Of a stretch of 64,000 nucleotides of DNA, positions 36,213 through 49,665 are shown in pieces. Each line of letters starts with the position of its first letter. Within the stretch, counting starts at the first letter, position 1. The notes below the pieces were generated by a model. The model made no database searches and had not been told where the DNA came from. It was given only the letters and a program-made list of their open reading frames with translations. A program made the translations under genes and the position numbers. The DNA is from Colias croceus. Its lineage: Eukaryota; Arthropoda; Insecta; Lepidoptera; Pieridae. Location: the NCBI RefSeq assembly GCF_905220415.1, contig NC_059537.1, positions 14,649,795 to 14,713,794 on the forward strand. The letters run 5' to 3'.

Positions 36213-38179
36213 AATAAATACATAAATGGCCTTATATTTATAACAAGCTTATATAAACGTGTTAATTCAAAGAAACTAATCGGATTTACTCGCAAATTTT
36301 ATCAACGGCTTTAAGTTATTACGTTGGACGATATTCAAAGCGAAGATTAATTTAGGTTCTCTCCCATCTCAATTATTGCCTAATTGATATTAGTCGGCCT
36401 GCTATCATTTTTGATGTATAAAGTGTTGCTATAATATATAACTTGATTTAGATTTCTGTGCAAAAATTACCATAAGAGATGGGTAGCTGTTTGGTTACGA
36501 TAGCTAAGCTGATTTTGAATGCTTTTTTTGCCATTTTTGTGGTTTTATCGCCCTACCTGATTGATTATTTAACCCCCAAAATCGTAAAAAATACAGTTTT
36601 CTGCCTCTATTTTTGCCAATTAAGTAGAAGTCTTCCATTAGTTATTTGTTTAATAGGTGCATTGTGAAATATAATTGTAGATTGTACATGCACAAGTCTC
36701 AGCATATTTTGTTGATTATAATTTCAGTCTGTGACCGCGCCCGTAGTTCATAATAGGTACATTTAAATACGGAATAAATTATTAATAGACTGTTTTAAAA
36801 TATTGCTTATAAAATCTATTTATAATACTCAAGGATAAAGTTCAAAGTCATGCGGCAGGGCGGCTACAAATAGATTATATTTTAAGCTAAGTTTTAAGCA
36901 TTAAATGGAAAAATATGTAGTCAACTTATAATTAATAATGTTCGGAAGTTTAAACTCATAATTTAAGTGTGTTTATTAATATACATGTGGTTAAAAATAA
37001 ACTATGCGTGCACAAAAAATATTTATATAAAGATTCAAATCTTTCTGTTACCTACATAATAGTTTACAAACACGTTTTATCATACGAGTAAAGATTGCCT
37101 CTTGAGGTTTCAACTTTTAAGTGGAGGCAAGTAGTTATGAAACTTACATAATGTTATACTCGAATGTACATAATAATGTTTAAAGCTATGACAATTTAAT
37201 TCTTATGCAATAAAAAAGTCTCCAATATAGCAAACAATGAGCTTTCCTTTTCCATTGGTTGCCTGAAAGAGATTACTATTATTTTATAAGCCCGCCTGCA
37301 CCTTTCCTTTGCGGCGCCAAAAGGCTTCTATCATAGTTCTATCACGTATCGAAAAATTATATCGTAATACTACAAGTATCATTTTAAATTATCTGTGGTA
37401 ATACATTACCTATATTAAAAATGCCATTTATAACAGAAAACCTTGCAGAAAACACGTGCATACGTTTTACATCTAGTTAGAATAAACATCACTAATTGAA
37501 AGTCAACATCGGCGTACACAGAGCGTCCATGGAATCACAATATTTCAAAAGTGCTTAACAATATTATTTTTTCATTCTGCAGACTTCGCAAAAGATGAAG
37601 TTAAACGCAAAGAAAATAACTCCTTCGAATCAATAGTTAGGGAAGTAGGTCGTTTATATCGTCAGAGGGTTTGAATTATTCTCTCCTGTGTAAATATCGA
37701 ATGGTCATTAATTAATGTAAGTTAATGTTTTACGGAATAGTTCGTTATAGTTCATTTTGATTTAAATAAGAGATATGTTGCCTGAGGGTCTTTCAACGTT
37801 TGTGTATATTATATGCTTATTTTGTAAGTTCTATGAATCCTGTAAGAATTATACAAATGTATTTGTATCGTTATTGTTATTATAAATTAAATCATCTATT
37901 TATATGTTACCACGATTCAAAGGCGCTTCTAAAAATGGCTAATAAATAAATGCGCCAAATATGCATCGTCCTCGATTCTAGATGGTAGTAGTAGGGTACA
38001 TAATACATATATACCGACTGCAAATCTTAAAATGCCAGTGATAATAGAAAGAATCGTTCGAAAGAGTGGGTAACAATCATCCATCATAATACGTCTTGAA
38101 AATATAAGTAGCATTTAGAACAAGTACCTATGTATTATGTCGATTCTGTAGAGTCCAAAGTTAGCAATACACTAAAGAC

Positions 38180-38237
38180 CTTAGATTATGGATTGGTCGC
38201 TTCGACCGCGCGCGTGGAGACCAATCCTAAATCTAAG
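38180..38237. repeat. 58-bp hairpin element with 8-bp flanking duplication
   Basis: CTTAGATTATGGATTGGTC pairs with GACCAATCCTAAATCTAAG (two mismatches) around a 20-nt GC-rich loop. CTAAAGAC stands directly on both sides (38172-38179 and 38238-38245), as for a transposon making 8-bp target duplications. Confidence 0.6.
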
Positions 38238-41098
38238 CTAAAGACTATTAATTTACATTTGAAAAACCTCATTAAGCCAGTATGTTCTGATATTTCTAGC
38301 TATAGAAGCTCTCAAACATCGGTAAACTAGGAAGATCAAGTATTAGATATTAGACTGAAACCTAAATTAATTCGCTAGGTACAACGCCGGCGAAGTTTCC
38401 CCATCAATAACAGGTTGATGGTTATATCAGCGGGCTAAGTTCCCTTCTTAGCGGCTGTCTCGCTTGAGGTCGTTGCCATGGTTACCAATGTGTTACAGGC
38501 CAAAAGTTCATGGATTATTTTTAATGAGCGTGGAAAAAGCGGTGAATAGTTAGACACACATACACGCATTAATATACATTAAATTTATAAGAAAATTTAA
38601 AACAAACAATTTTTTAATGGATCCCTTGCAAATGTTTATTTATTTACTTAAAAATCATAGTATACGAATATACGAATCGCACCGTAAAATAGCTTGAATA
38701 ATATTCATGGTATCTTCATTTACAGGAATAAATAAACACAGCGAATACAATTTGCAATTCTGTTAAAATTATGAATAATGACGTTTCTGCTAATAGCTAA
38801 AAGAAAAAATTGCACAAAAGCAACATAAACATTCGCATTTTCAATATAAAATTATATTGATATCAATTCTATTAAAATAACTTTATGTTATTGACATATC
38901 AATAATGGAGGTTGTGGTTTCATCAACTGAGTAACTTTTGTTAGATTTTTTTCCAGGATTGTTTTTGTTCATTTACGTCAATGTCCAAGTTTAGTAATAA
39001 TATGTTTGTAACAACGTAATATATTTGGTTAGGGATCTGAATGTACAAACTTTTCGTCGGCGTCCGCTCACCCGGTGTAAATAATAATAAAGATTTTTTA
39101 TTGGTACTAATTTGGGGTTTGGGATTTGAACATTATGCCATGTAAAATTATGTGACTAGACTCAGTATATAGTGTTACACTTTATGCCTAATGCCATGAA
39201 ATTATTTAGCACATTTACATATAAGCACATAATCCAGTTCATGAAGTTTGTTAATTTCGCGCACAAAATTCTGGCCACACAGATCTGACACTCGTAAAGT
39301 CGACGACATAAATGCGAAATTAAATAAGTTACCAAATGCAGCTGACTTAAATGCAAGTCAGCTAACAAACACAAAAGCCAAAGCTACGTCAACTTAACGC
39401 TCACACAACATCTCATTACAAAAGTGAAGCTTTGTCTGCGAAGATATTAACATTACGGAGTTCCCGAGTTTCCTCCGCCCCACGCAAATGAAACTGCACT
39501 TTACCCTGACCTAGTAAAGTCGCAAATGATTTGTAGATTTTCCGGCGGCAATTGAAATTTACATCCGTATGCGAATCCGCAGAAATTACGACTCAAGTTA
39601 TATTAATCCGAGATTGTGGTAAGGGTCCGCGCTCACTTGACATGCGCCACAAATATGTATTTAATGTGGAGTCACTTGGAACTGAGTGAAGTTTGTAGCC
39701 TGAATTAGTTTATTGTGTTATGAAACCCTTGTTGATGTATTGACATCATTATATTCCGTAACTTTATTGAAGAAAACTATTGAAATATCGCACGATTGTT
39801 TTACGATGTTTTGTATCAATTGAAATCACCCAATGTTGTCATCATATTGATTTCGTAATTTTTTTAAACCCGTTAATTTCTTGTGTACGTCACCTTTGCT
39901 GTTAATGTGTATACTTTATATTTTTCTTAATAAAGTTTAATTTAATAAGAGTATATATGTCCCAAAAATGTAGTCACATGACACTCAACCTTACAAAGTT
40001 CACATATCACAACAATAATGTAAACTGTAGGAAACAAACGGATACGCATTTGCATTTACAATGATTGTAGTTGAGAACACCTCTCCAGTCTCCACGAAGT
40101 TAGATCGCTGGCGGAAAGGAAGAGTTGCTGAAGATTTAATTAAAATATACTTCGCGTAATTACCTAAGTGCGACTAAGTAAAGTTTGTACGAAATCTAGA
40201 TTAATTTTTACCACTAGGTAGCTGTGTAGTGTAAGTTTGTTTAGTTATTATAATAAATTTATATTAAATTTTGGCTGGGTTTGTACTGGGTTGACGTGAA
40301 GTCAAAGTTGGTTTCTGTAACTGAATTCTTTTAATAAACTGCTCACAAAAAAAAGCATTTCTAATCAATTTCAGTCGGTTACATCACAACTTTTCTGTTT
40401 TTAGATGTAATTAATTCTAAGGTTTCCTATTTTTACAATTAATTAAGTGTAAAATAAATAAACTTTTCTTTTCCTAATAAGTTACTATAACAAAGTTCAT
40501 TGTACTCCCATACAATTTAATACAATTCTATTAAAAAATTCCAATTACAATAAAATATAACCAGAATAAGTGACGCCATAACTAAACAACTAACAGTTAT
40601 TTAAACAATTTTGTCACGTAAATAACTTTATACATATATTATTAAAGCTACATTAGTTTATACATCGCCTGATTGCCAGTTATTAGCTGGTTTTATTTTT
40701 AATTTTAATTCTCCATAACATCTGATAAGTTTATTTTAAAACTAGCTTAACTAAATCGCGTGGTAACCCTTCATTAAAATGTAGTTGATGTATGAAAATA
40801 ACGTATGACGCGGTAAATGTATGCGTCAACGTTGACATTGGAATGCATTTTATTTTTAACCTTCAGAGTAATTAAGGAAATCTAATTAAATCCTCTTAAT
40901 TTGAAATGCGAAATAATCTTTTGGTTAAGTGACCTTCAACTTAGTCGCAGAAATATACATGATTTTAAAGTGTAATTTGAAGCATTTTCAAGTCTGTACA
41001 ACCTTTAATTAACTCTACTTTGTCAAAGGATTATGATCTATATTGTGTATCATACAGCTTTGATGTAGAGGTGTCATTAAATGTCTATTTATTTTGTA

Positions 41099-41281
41099 CT
41101 AGCTGTGCTCCGCGGTTTCGCCCGCGTGGCTCCGCTCCTGTTGGTTTTAGCGTCATGATATATAGTCTTCATCGATGAATGGCTATCTAACACCAAAATA
41201 ATTAATCAAATCGGACCAGTAGTTCCTGAGATAAGCGCGTTCAAACAAACAAACTCTTCAGCTTAATAATATTAGTATAGA
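41099..41281 (-). mobile_element. Helitron-like element, family L
   Basis: Complete ends (TCTATACTAATATTATTAAG on the - strand; CTAG end at 41099) with a CGCGG/CCGCG hairpin near the CTAG end. Confidence 0.7.
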
Positions 41282-42566
41282 TGTACGTAGCATATTTCAG
41301 CCGAGACTAATATAACTTACTATCGGTGAAATAAAATATCGTGTCTAGTAGTTTTTGAGTTTATTCGTTACACAAAGGTACTCAAACATACAAATCCTGT
41401 TTGTATAAGATTAATGTAGCAGTGAAGATATGGGTTAGAGATACAATCTTACGCTATATCCCATTTATAACAAGTTGCTTATCCAATGAATTAAGATTAA
41501 TAAAATAAGTAAAATTTCAAGAGATTGCGATACAGAATGAAAATACGACGCGCTTATTGGCGCGGAATTAATTTCGCGTTCAATAAATACTCTGTGAAAT
41601 GTTTTAAAATATTTAAAGCGATTCTCATAATGAAATAATGCTTGAATATTCTAGAAGCGATACTAATTGTACATTATACTTTATGGAATATTTGCGCGCC
41701 GAAAATCGAAGTCGTAACTATGAAAATCCAATTACTTTCGTTCAATGGCCGAGATCGGAAAAACGAAGCCGATATCCGTAATTTAGTCAAGACATCTGTC
41801 TGTTTCCATTTGACTTAATTCATGAAATTATGAGTCAAATAGCGAATGTAAAGGTCTTCCAAATTGAACACTATTTTTATATAACGGCTGTTCTAAATTT
41901 AATCAATCTATCCACTCGTTTTAATAGCCAATTATACCAAATCATTTTTTTAAAGGAATTAAATGAAAGTTTATGAGCTTGCCAAAATATTTATATAAGT
42001 TCTAGAAACTTCATCATTCCATTCTCTTCTCCTGTGTGCTTCTGATATGCTGTAAAGAGCAAGCGTTCTATAAAATTCCTACAAGAGACCTTACGGTTTT
42101 ATAACAATAGAACATACATCTATCTTATAACATCAAACACATATTATGTTATGGTACGAAGTGGTTGCATCATTTAAATCCGATCCAAGCAGCCTCAGAG
42201 CCCCTCTTACTCATCGATCATTGTCAGAGAGAGCTGGGCTGCTCGCCTCATTATCTCTAAAAATAAAAGTTTAATTGCGTGTTAACTAATTTTCAACAGC
42301 TAAGTGTGCAACAGACCCCTTGATATGACTTGCGTTCGGTTGTTTATGGCTTTGGGATGTTTTCTAAATTGTTATGATAATAGAGGCTGTGAAAGATGCG
42401 ACAGTACGGTTAATATTATGTTTGCGTTTGATCTGTTGAGGGGTTGAGTGCATGCAATAAATCAAAGAAAGAAAGACGTTATAAATAAAGCATAGCACTC
42501 GATCATTATGATTTTAAGTTATGTTGCACATGGTGTATGTACTTAAAAAGCCAAAATCTTATTACA

Positions 42567-42764
42567 TCTATACTTATATTTTAAGATTAAGAGTTTGTTT
42601 GTATGTTTGAACGCACTAATCTCAGGAACTACTGGTCCGATTTGAAAAAAATCGGTGTTAGATAGCCCATTTATTGAGGAAGGCTATAGGCTATATATTA
42701 TCATCACGCTAAGACCAACAGGAGCGGAGCAATGCGGGTGAAACCGCGGAGCACCGCGGAGTGA
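42567..42764 (+). mobile_element. Helitron-like element, family L, 3' end altered
   Basis: TC start at 42567 and a full body up to GGTGAAACCGCGGAGCACCG. The end is duplicated and changed and no CTAG remains. Confidence 0.65.
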
Positions 42765-44219
42765 CCATATAAAAACAATGAAAAGTTTTGACTGACTCAA
42801 AGAAGTGTAGTTAAGCGTTAACTTGAACCCCACACAGTAGTTAGTAAACTATTTGACACGAGTGAAACAATACGCATTATGTAAGTTTCATAACTAATTA
42901 GTGAGACAGGGCAATTGCCTTCCGCTTGTGTTCAACGGAGTTGAGTCAAATGTTGCATGATGGAACGATTTTGAGCTATGTTTACAAGTATCTTGTTAGT
43001 TGTATTGTCTATTCAGATTTAGTTTTAAACCTTTACTAGCAATTTATTTTAACGTATATATTTACAGCTAAAGTAAAGCATATTGTATTCTTTTTGTGTG
43101 TTCTAACTATCGGGGATTCACGGAAAGCTCAAGTAGTTCCGGTTTCCGTGGGATTTCCATGAAAAAAAACTCTTAAAGTACCAAACTTCATCCAAATCGG
43201 CTTAGTGGTTTAGACGTGAAGAAGAGACAGACAGAATTATTTTCGCATTTATAGTTAGGTTCAATTCGATAGTTTGGATGTTTAGGGTTTTATCTGTAGC
43301 AGAAATACATTTCAAAACTCAAACGTTGTAATTTTATAAATTATAATTTCATATATTTTGTTATTTGACGATAAAAAGGAAGGATAAATTATTATTTATG
43401 AAATGAAGAGCAAAAGCTTGGAATTCCACGAAAGAGGCAAATCTTAACATCTTCCTGTTGAAAATAAAACGTGCTGAGATTTTGGACGATAATAAATCGA
43501 TCCGTAGGTATAATAAGTATCGTCTTCGGTTATTAAAAACAAAATTATTTTTTTTCCTATTATATTCAACCTTATTGAAATTTAAATAATTCAATTTCAC
43601 TCAAATACACATGGCACGAAGGTAAAACAATTTCACGAGCATAAATAACTAAGTTTTGTGCGCAATGTCGGCCTATTCATATGGTAAATTCTTACTAGAT
43701 TCCAGTCGTTTAGGGAGGACTGAGATTTAGTCATACTAACATATTTAATAGTTGAGTAACGCAGTTATAAAAGTTAGGTAGTTTATATTATAACACGCTA
43801 TCTGCAGGCTATCTGTGTAAAACAAAATCAAGAGCTTATTCAATAGATAAGTTATCATACACTGTAGGAGGTTAGGGCATAAAATAATACACTTCACTCA
43901 ATTTATCACTGTTTATTATTACTATAATATACTTGTGCAGTGTTCACAAATCAAAATAGGACTGAACAAATATTTACGGGTGGCCGTTATTTTATACTTA
44001 CAAAAAAATCTAATGAGTGACTATACTCATAATAATTAATTAATTTTTGCATATTATTCCCATACACAAAAAATTATTTTTAGTTCGTAACTAAATCAAT
44101 AAAACATTGAAAAATCCAAAAGTGCACGACTCGACGAAAGAAGAATTTCATTAATAACTGCTATCTGATATCACCATTTTCAAGGCCAATCTTCACATAG
44201 TAGATCTAAAGCTAATAAA

Positions 44220-44358
44220 TCCATACTTAATATTATAAATACGAAAGTAACTCTGTCTGTCTGTATATTACTCACTCAGGTCTAAACTACTGAACCAATT
44301 TGCATGAAATTTGGTATGGTGATATTTTGATACCCGAGAAAGGACATAGGCTAATTAA
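44220..44358 (+). mobile_element. Helitron-like element, family C, 3'-truncated
   Basis: TCCATACTTAATATTATAAA start and the body as in the copy at 24968-25150, ending at GGACATAGGCTA without hairpin or CTAG. Confidence 0.6.
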
Positions 44359-44735
44359 AATTTGATTTCTGGTATTTTTTTTCTACAGTTCTTCCGAGTT
44401 TAATTTTCTTCCAGTGACAGTATTAATCTCTATTAAATTATCCATAAAATGATTTGAAGATTTAGGATATTACGTGAATTACTACGAACCAAGGCAAAAC
44501 AATTTTTTCGATCATAGTATCTTTACATTAAAACCATTAAATTTAAACCGTGGGTCACGTTGAAATCCTATAAAAAAGGATACGCTGCACGAACGGTATA
44601 TAATTTACGCGGGAAATAGAATAAGGCGATGGCTGAATGCGACACGTGCATGTCATGAAATGGCGCCTTTATATTGAAGGTATTCACGTAGGTCACTTGC
44701 TTTTAGAAGTCTTTAGAGATAGTTTCTTCAATACT

Positions 44736-44945
44736 TCCTAATATGATAAATACGAAAGTTTGTGAGGATATGTATGTGTGTGTTTGTTACTTTTTCACGC
44801 AAATACTACTGAACCGATTACAATAAAATTAGGGACACATATAGAGGGTAGCCTGGATTAACACATAGGATAGTTTTTATCCCGGAAATCCCACGGGAAC
44901 GGGAACTATGTGGGTTTTTCTTTGAAAACGCGGGCGGAAAGCTAG
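44736..44945 (+). mobile_element. Helitron-like element, related family with CGCGGGCGGAAAGCTAG end
   Basis: TC start at 44736 (TCCTAATATGATAAATACG), a body with ATCCCGGAAATCCCACGGG, and CTAG at 44942-44945 followed by T. 210 bp. Confidence 0.65.
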
Positions 44946-46844
44946 TTATGTATATTTGGTCAATCTGGCTTTTAACCACAGATCTACGTATTTTAAAGTA
45001 GTCAGAAATAAAAGAGATAAACAGAAATGTAGCACCTAAAATGATGCTGGATTTTAGGTCAGAGTTAGTGTCTTAGATTTAGAAATATCTCTATAGTATG
45101 GATAGCCTATAGATCTATCAATTCTCATTGACAGGTAATAATAGCTTTAGCCCGCGGTTTTTCTTGCACCTTTACATGCACGTTATCGCGTGCTAACGTT
45201 AACTATCTATCCGGATATAATGCCCATACAAGTTTAGCGTTTATTATGTCTTGATCCAAGGTTCCGTCTATTAACCGATTAACCTCGTACAGACGATATT
45301 TGGAATTGTGATTATTAATAAAAATAAAACATAAATTAAAATGCGTTTATTCATGATTTTAACACGCTTTTTTTGGTAGTGAAAATTTGCTTACGCTATG
45401 TTAGTAATATTACAGTTATGACTAGTTTATTTTCACTCCTTTCCGCCACCGATGTCCGCATAATATTTGTACTTCTTCCTGAAACAAATAAAAAACCAAT
45501 GGAATCACACTTCTTGTTCAACAGTTACATAAAAGAGAAAAAATATGTTTATTACATGATTCAATCAAAACCAAATACGCCGAAGCATATATTAATAGAT
45601 TTTTTGTTTGTTTGTTACGATTAATACAAGAACTACTCATTAAAATTTACGATTAAATAGCTCTATATCTTTTTCAAAGACTATTTTATTCAACCGAAGT
45701 ATAACTAGTATAACATAATAGCAATGCATTACCAGCCTTCCGTGAACGATCGCCCATTAACTTAACACGGCCTCTGATTGAAATGTTGTGTTCGCGTTAT
45801 AGCGAACCCGCTATTTTATATTATCACTCTTTTTTTTATATTTATGTTATTATATTAGCGAGATGGTGTTGTTTGATATGTTTATTTTTGTGTTATCGAA
45901 AGATTGTCTATGATTTAATCTATGATTCGTTTATTGTTACTCTCAATTAACTTTATACCTACATGAAAACCAAGGTTTGTGTGATAAAATACTGCGCTAG
46001 GGATGTAATTACTGATATTGTATAACAACTTTTGAAGTACCTTAAATACTAAATAGATATTAAATACGTTGTAGATAATAAGTACAAAAAGTTATCTTTG
46101 TGAATAGAAACTAAAAACCTAAATCCAAACACTATGCGGGATACATATTCAGTTTGGAAACAAACGAGATACTTGACGTATTCGGAAGGTTTCAATTAAA
46201 ATCGCAACAATATTTCGCAAGTACAGTTGCACTTTTCACATAGTCAAAACAAAATTGTGGATCATAAACAACTGGGCCAAAACAACATAACGTGCAGTTT
46301 GCACTATCCACTCGAAAAGTTTTATGTTTTTCAGTATATTGTAAAAGGGAACGGAATTGGGAAAACATTGGCAGACACGTGAAGTATAAACTACAGTTAG
46401 CATCAATTTAATTCTAGTTTTAAAAGTTTTTGTGTCGCTTTGTTGAGCCAAATAAAAGGGATTCGTTTAGACCTACGTCGCTTGTAAATGTATGTTGTTA
46501 AATACGTCTAGACGTGTCTATAAATTACTTTACTACTAAGTACTACTAGTAGGTACTAATTCTTTCAATAGCTGTAATTCGTTTTTCTTGATGTAAAAAT
46601 TGGGTTATTTAAGTCGTTTTTAACATGATTATCTGAGATTATGTTGGAGAGTATGCTATCAATCGGTTGCTTTTCAATATTTCAATGAATCTTCGTAAAA
46701 AGTAGATAATATTTTGAATCCAATGAAATTAAATAAGTTTCATTTCTTTTAAATCATCAATCTGATAACCACCAACAATACTTTTATTGAAATAAAAACA
46801 TAATATGTACCCAATATTATATTATATTTAAATCTAATATTATA

Positions 46845-47244
46845 TTATAAGGTATCAATTCTATCAAGCATAATACATTACATATATGTATAATCTATAC
46901 ATATAATAAATCTGTAGAAGGGTCAATTCTGTACATTGAAAATATTGAAAAAATAAATGGCAGGGGGTGTTACTGGATCGATACCAATCCCAAATATGTG
47001 ATTAAAAAAATTTTTGTCTGTCTGTCTGTCTGTCTGTATGTTCAGGCATCACGTGAAAACTAACGGTTCGATTTCGATGAAACTTGGTATAATTATACCT
47101 TATTATCCTGGGCATAAAATAGGATACTTTTTATCCCGGAAAAATACGTAGAAAAAATAAATCTTAATTTTTCCGCGCGGACGGAGTGGCGGGCGGAAGC
47201 TAGAATATTATATTAAAATGCTTGATAGAATTGATATCTTATAA
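46845..47244. repeat. 27-bp inverted repeat enclosing a Helitron copy
   Basis: TTATAAGGTATCAATTCTAT and onward (46845-46871) is matched by its reverse complement at 47218-47244 with one mismatch. Without the Helitron the interior would be only about 36 bp. It may be a tiny MITE that received a Helitron. Confidence 0.5.
46894..47203 (+). mobile_element. Helitron-like element, family H, internally shortened
   Basis: Starts TCTATACATATAATAAATCT and ends GGCGGAAGCTAG at 47200-47203. It lacks about 150 bp just before the 3' hairpin that other copies have. The next base is A, not the usual T. It sits inside a 27-bp inverted repeat (46845-46871 / 47218-47244). Confidence 0.7.
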
Positions 47245-47504
47245 CTGGTTTTCAAATGTGTTTTTATTTTCGAAAAGCCTTAAATAGTGAATAAATTTAC
47301 TCTACATATTGAAAAATAACATCAATTTATATCTAAATATTATAGTTTTCAATTTCGAAACCTCCATACTCGTAAACAACTTTACAATGAAACTCAATAC
47401 TTATTACTTCAACAATACAGTTTAGTACAGTTTCTAGTTTAACATGAAAACTATTGTAATACAAGACATATTACCTACAGCTAACGAGGCAACTAAAAAG
47501 ACAA

Positions 47505-47665
47505 TCACTATATAACATAAAACAAAGTTGCTCTCACTGTGCGACCGTATGTATGCTTAAATCTTTAAAACTACGCAACGGATTTTTCGAACTAAAAACG
47601 ATTTTTTAATAGATAGAGTGATTTAAGAGGAAGTTTTTAATATTATATAGTTCGTCAAGTTTTGG
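47505..47665 (+). mobile_element. Helitron-like element, family G, decayed
   Basis: TCACTATATAACATAAAACA at the 5' end and a recognisable CTACGCAACGGATTTT body. The 3' hairpin and CTAG are lost. Confidence 0.55.
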
Positions 47666-49148
47666 ACAAGCTCGTAAAATATAAAATATGTTTAAGCTAG
47701 TAAAATGTAAAATATGATTTGTTAAGTCGCTGACAGGCACTCGGCTACAAATAGTGTGTTGACGGCTTAACTGCTGACTGTTAGATAACACGGACAGATG
47801 AAAGATACGATCTGGGGATTTAAAAACGTTCAAAAAAAGTGCTTTTCGAATCCGTGCGTGTAGTTTTTTGTGGGGTGTGTCTGCGTGTTAGCATGTGTTA
47901 TAAGTTTTTTTTATAAAGGTTATAGTGGATGGATATATTTCATGTAGAAACAGTGGGTAGTTATCTGTTAATTTTTGCACTTAGATGGAGTATGGCCTAC
48001 AAAATACAGATGGAAATCTCTATAATAATTATATTTTATTGTTTTAATTAAATACATGTTGTTTGTTTTTATAATTGTATAGTACAAATGTTTAGACATA
48101 TAGAGCAAGCAAAACTACAATAGTTTAATGATCACAAACTAACTAATTTAATTTACGCAAAATGAATGACAGTGTTTGAATTTATTTGATTTTTGATTCT
48201 ATTAAAGAATAGAAAATAATTTTTGTATCATGTTCACGAAGCATAATTATCAGTAAATAGTATCAGAAAGAATATCAGAAATCACGAAAATCTTAATGGT
48301 TTTAATATTTCCTAGCACCCAGCTGTATTTTATTCAACACAAATTAAGCGTAAATATCAAAGTTTAATAATGAATTGTTGTCATTATTTCTAATTCCATC
48401 ATTAAATTTCAGCATTCTGTTTTGAATGATAAATAAGCACTCAGTGATTTAATGATTTGGCAAACGCACTAAATAAATGAAGCATTATTTAGTTATTTCC
48501 GTCATTAGCTCATAAATAACGGATTAATTGGACAAACCATTTGACGTATTGCAATGTTATATTTTGGCTTTCTCTGTTCTTTTGTTTCGTATTTCCGAAA
48601 TATATTTCGATTAATTAAAACTATTGGAGTTCTGGAGTTTAACAAGCTTCAGGTTATATTGACAATCTATTTGTGTCTTCATTTATATTAATTATAGGTA
48701 GGGTACCTACATTAAAAGCTGAAAACTTTGTGTGATTGTTGAACGCGCTTACCATAGTATGAACTAAATACATACTTAACATTTTTTATTTAGCTAGGAC
48801 GAGCTATATTTATGGGGCATATAAATTTTCTACAGCATTTTTTTTAAAATGTTATAATTAATTAAGAGCCTTGATACGAACATAATATCAGTTCGGTCTT
48901 TGAATTTAGTTTCAAAGGATCGTAGCGATGCGTTAATTTATGCGGCAATATAAAAGTTTAATTTTCCGTTTTTAAGCGGAAGACGCTTCTCAAGGGTAAA
49001 CAACGTAAAACAACGTAAATAAATAAATCATGTTCGGTACGAGTTCCGAATGTTCTAGAAGGCTCCGGAACAGCCACTTACGTGTCCTTTGCGGCACTAA
49101 CGTCTGTTTTATGCCCGCTTGATGCAATCAAATCAAGCCGAAATGCCC

Positions 49149-49665
49149 TCACTCGGATTTATAGCTGGAGCATACTAGGTTAATCGTTTTTTCGATGGCC
49201 TCCTCCTCAAGAACGTCACTTCCCGTACTCACTTTATCACTCTTGTTCTCTCATTCGTGTCAATCTTTCCTATCACTAGCATTTTCGGCTGCTCCATCAT
49301 TTTCGACTCTAAGCACACGTGCCGAAAATCGATTGCCGCTTGGCGCTGCACTAATGTCCACTTTTTTCTCATTTACAAATCTTTCATTTGCAATCGTTTC
49401 AGCATCTATTTCGAGTGGGATAAGGGCTATTTTTTTCAGAAGTCGTGAAATCGAGATCTGGTTTGCGGCAACCAATTAAGACGACATCCATCATGCCCTG
49501 GTCTTTGATAGGCGATTGATTAAGTTGGCCCAATGACATTTTTTGGGAACATTCAGAGAGATCGAAAATTGGCGAAATTAAGAATGATTTACTTTATTAC
49601 GATTGACCCCGTTTGAATCTTTGAGAGAGCTGTCAATTAATCAGATATCTAGATTTCCTTTGAAT
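49149..49665 (-). pseudogene. Decayed protein-coding relic, unknown family
   Basis: Read on the - strand, a codon-like sequence with strong purine-first bias runs through several breaks. From the 5' side: a piece including LIDSSLKDSNGVNRNK (with a TGA just before it); a frameshift near 49582; a piece with SPIFDLSECSQK, an ATG at 49539 and DVVLIGCRKPDLDF; a frameshift at a seven-base A run (T on +, 49430-49436); then IALIPLEIDAETIANERF and ISAAPSGNRFSARVLRVEN; TGA at 49260-49262 and again at 49251-49253; then VSTGSDVLEEEAIEKTINL, ending at TGA 49149-49151. Both late TGA codons could come from CGA by CpG decay. About 170 codons remain. I do not recognise the protein; it could be a processed host gene copy or a piece of a transposon. 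The antisense + frame over it is Ser/Leu/Phe-rich and looks like a shadow. Confidence 0.45.

Larger units (their letters stand above)
34782..41098. other. Intronic sequence, little recognised apart from the listed repeats
   Basis: Besides the LINE end at 36069-36212 and the small hairpin at 38180-38237, there is a GC-rich patch at 35948-36068 (AAGCGCGCAGTATTGCGCAA, GAGCTTCGCGCAGCAG) that may be a decayed DNA transposon. Nothing codes convincingly. Confidence 0.45.
41282..49148. other. Intronic sequence between the listed Helitron copies
   Basis: AT-rich with no exon-like block. A decayed Helitron-like body is visible at 43110-43250 (CCGTGGGATTTCC, AAATCGGCTTAGTGGTTTAG, AGACAGACAG). Confidence 0.45.

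Noticed and set aside
36479..36667. A hydrophobic 62-residue frame resembling a membrane protein
   Set aside because: AT-rich T-biased codons give hydrophobic residues by chance; no start context, splice sites or neighbours support a gene.
43961..43984. A shared phrase of about 22 bp with 51428-51450 (inverted; TAGGACTGAACAAAT)
   Set aside because: Similarity does not extend into the flanks, so a common repeat could not be shown.
49048..49060. GAAtgTTCtaGAA, a possible heat-shock element
   Set aside because: Nine fixed bases are expected by chance about once in a few such windows, and no promoter or intact gene is associated.
49195..49479. A 94-residue + strand frame rich in Ser, Leu and Phe
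   Set aside because: It is antisense to the codon-like - strand relic and shows typical antisense composition.
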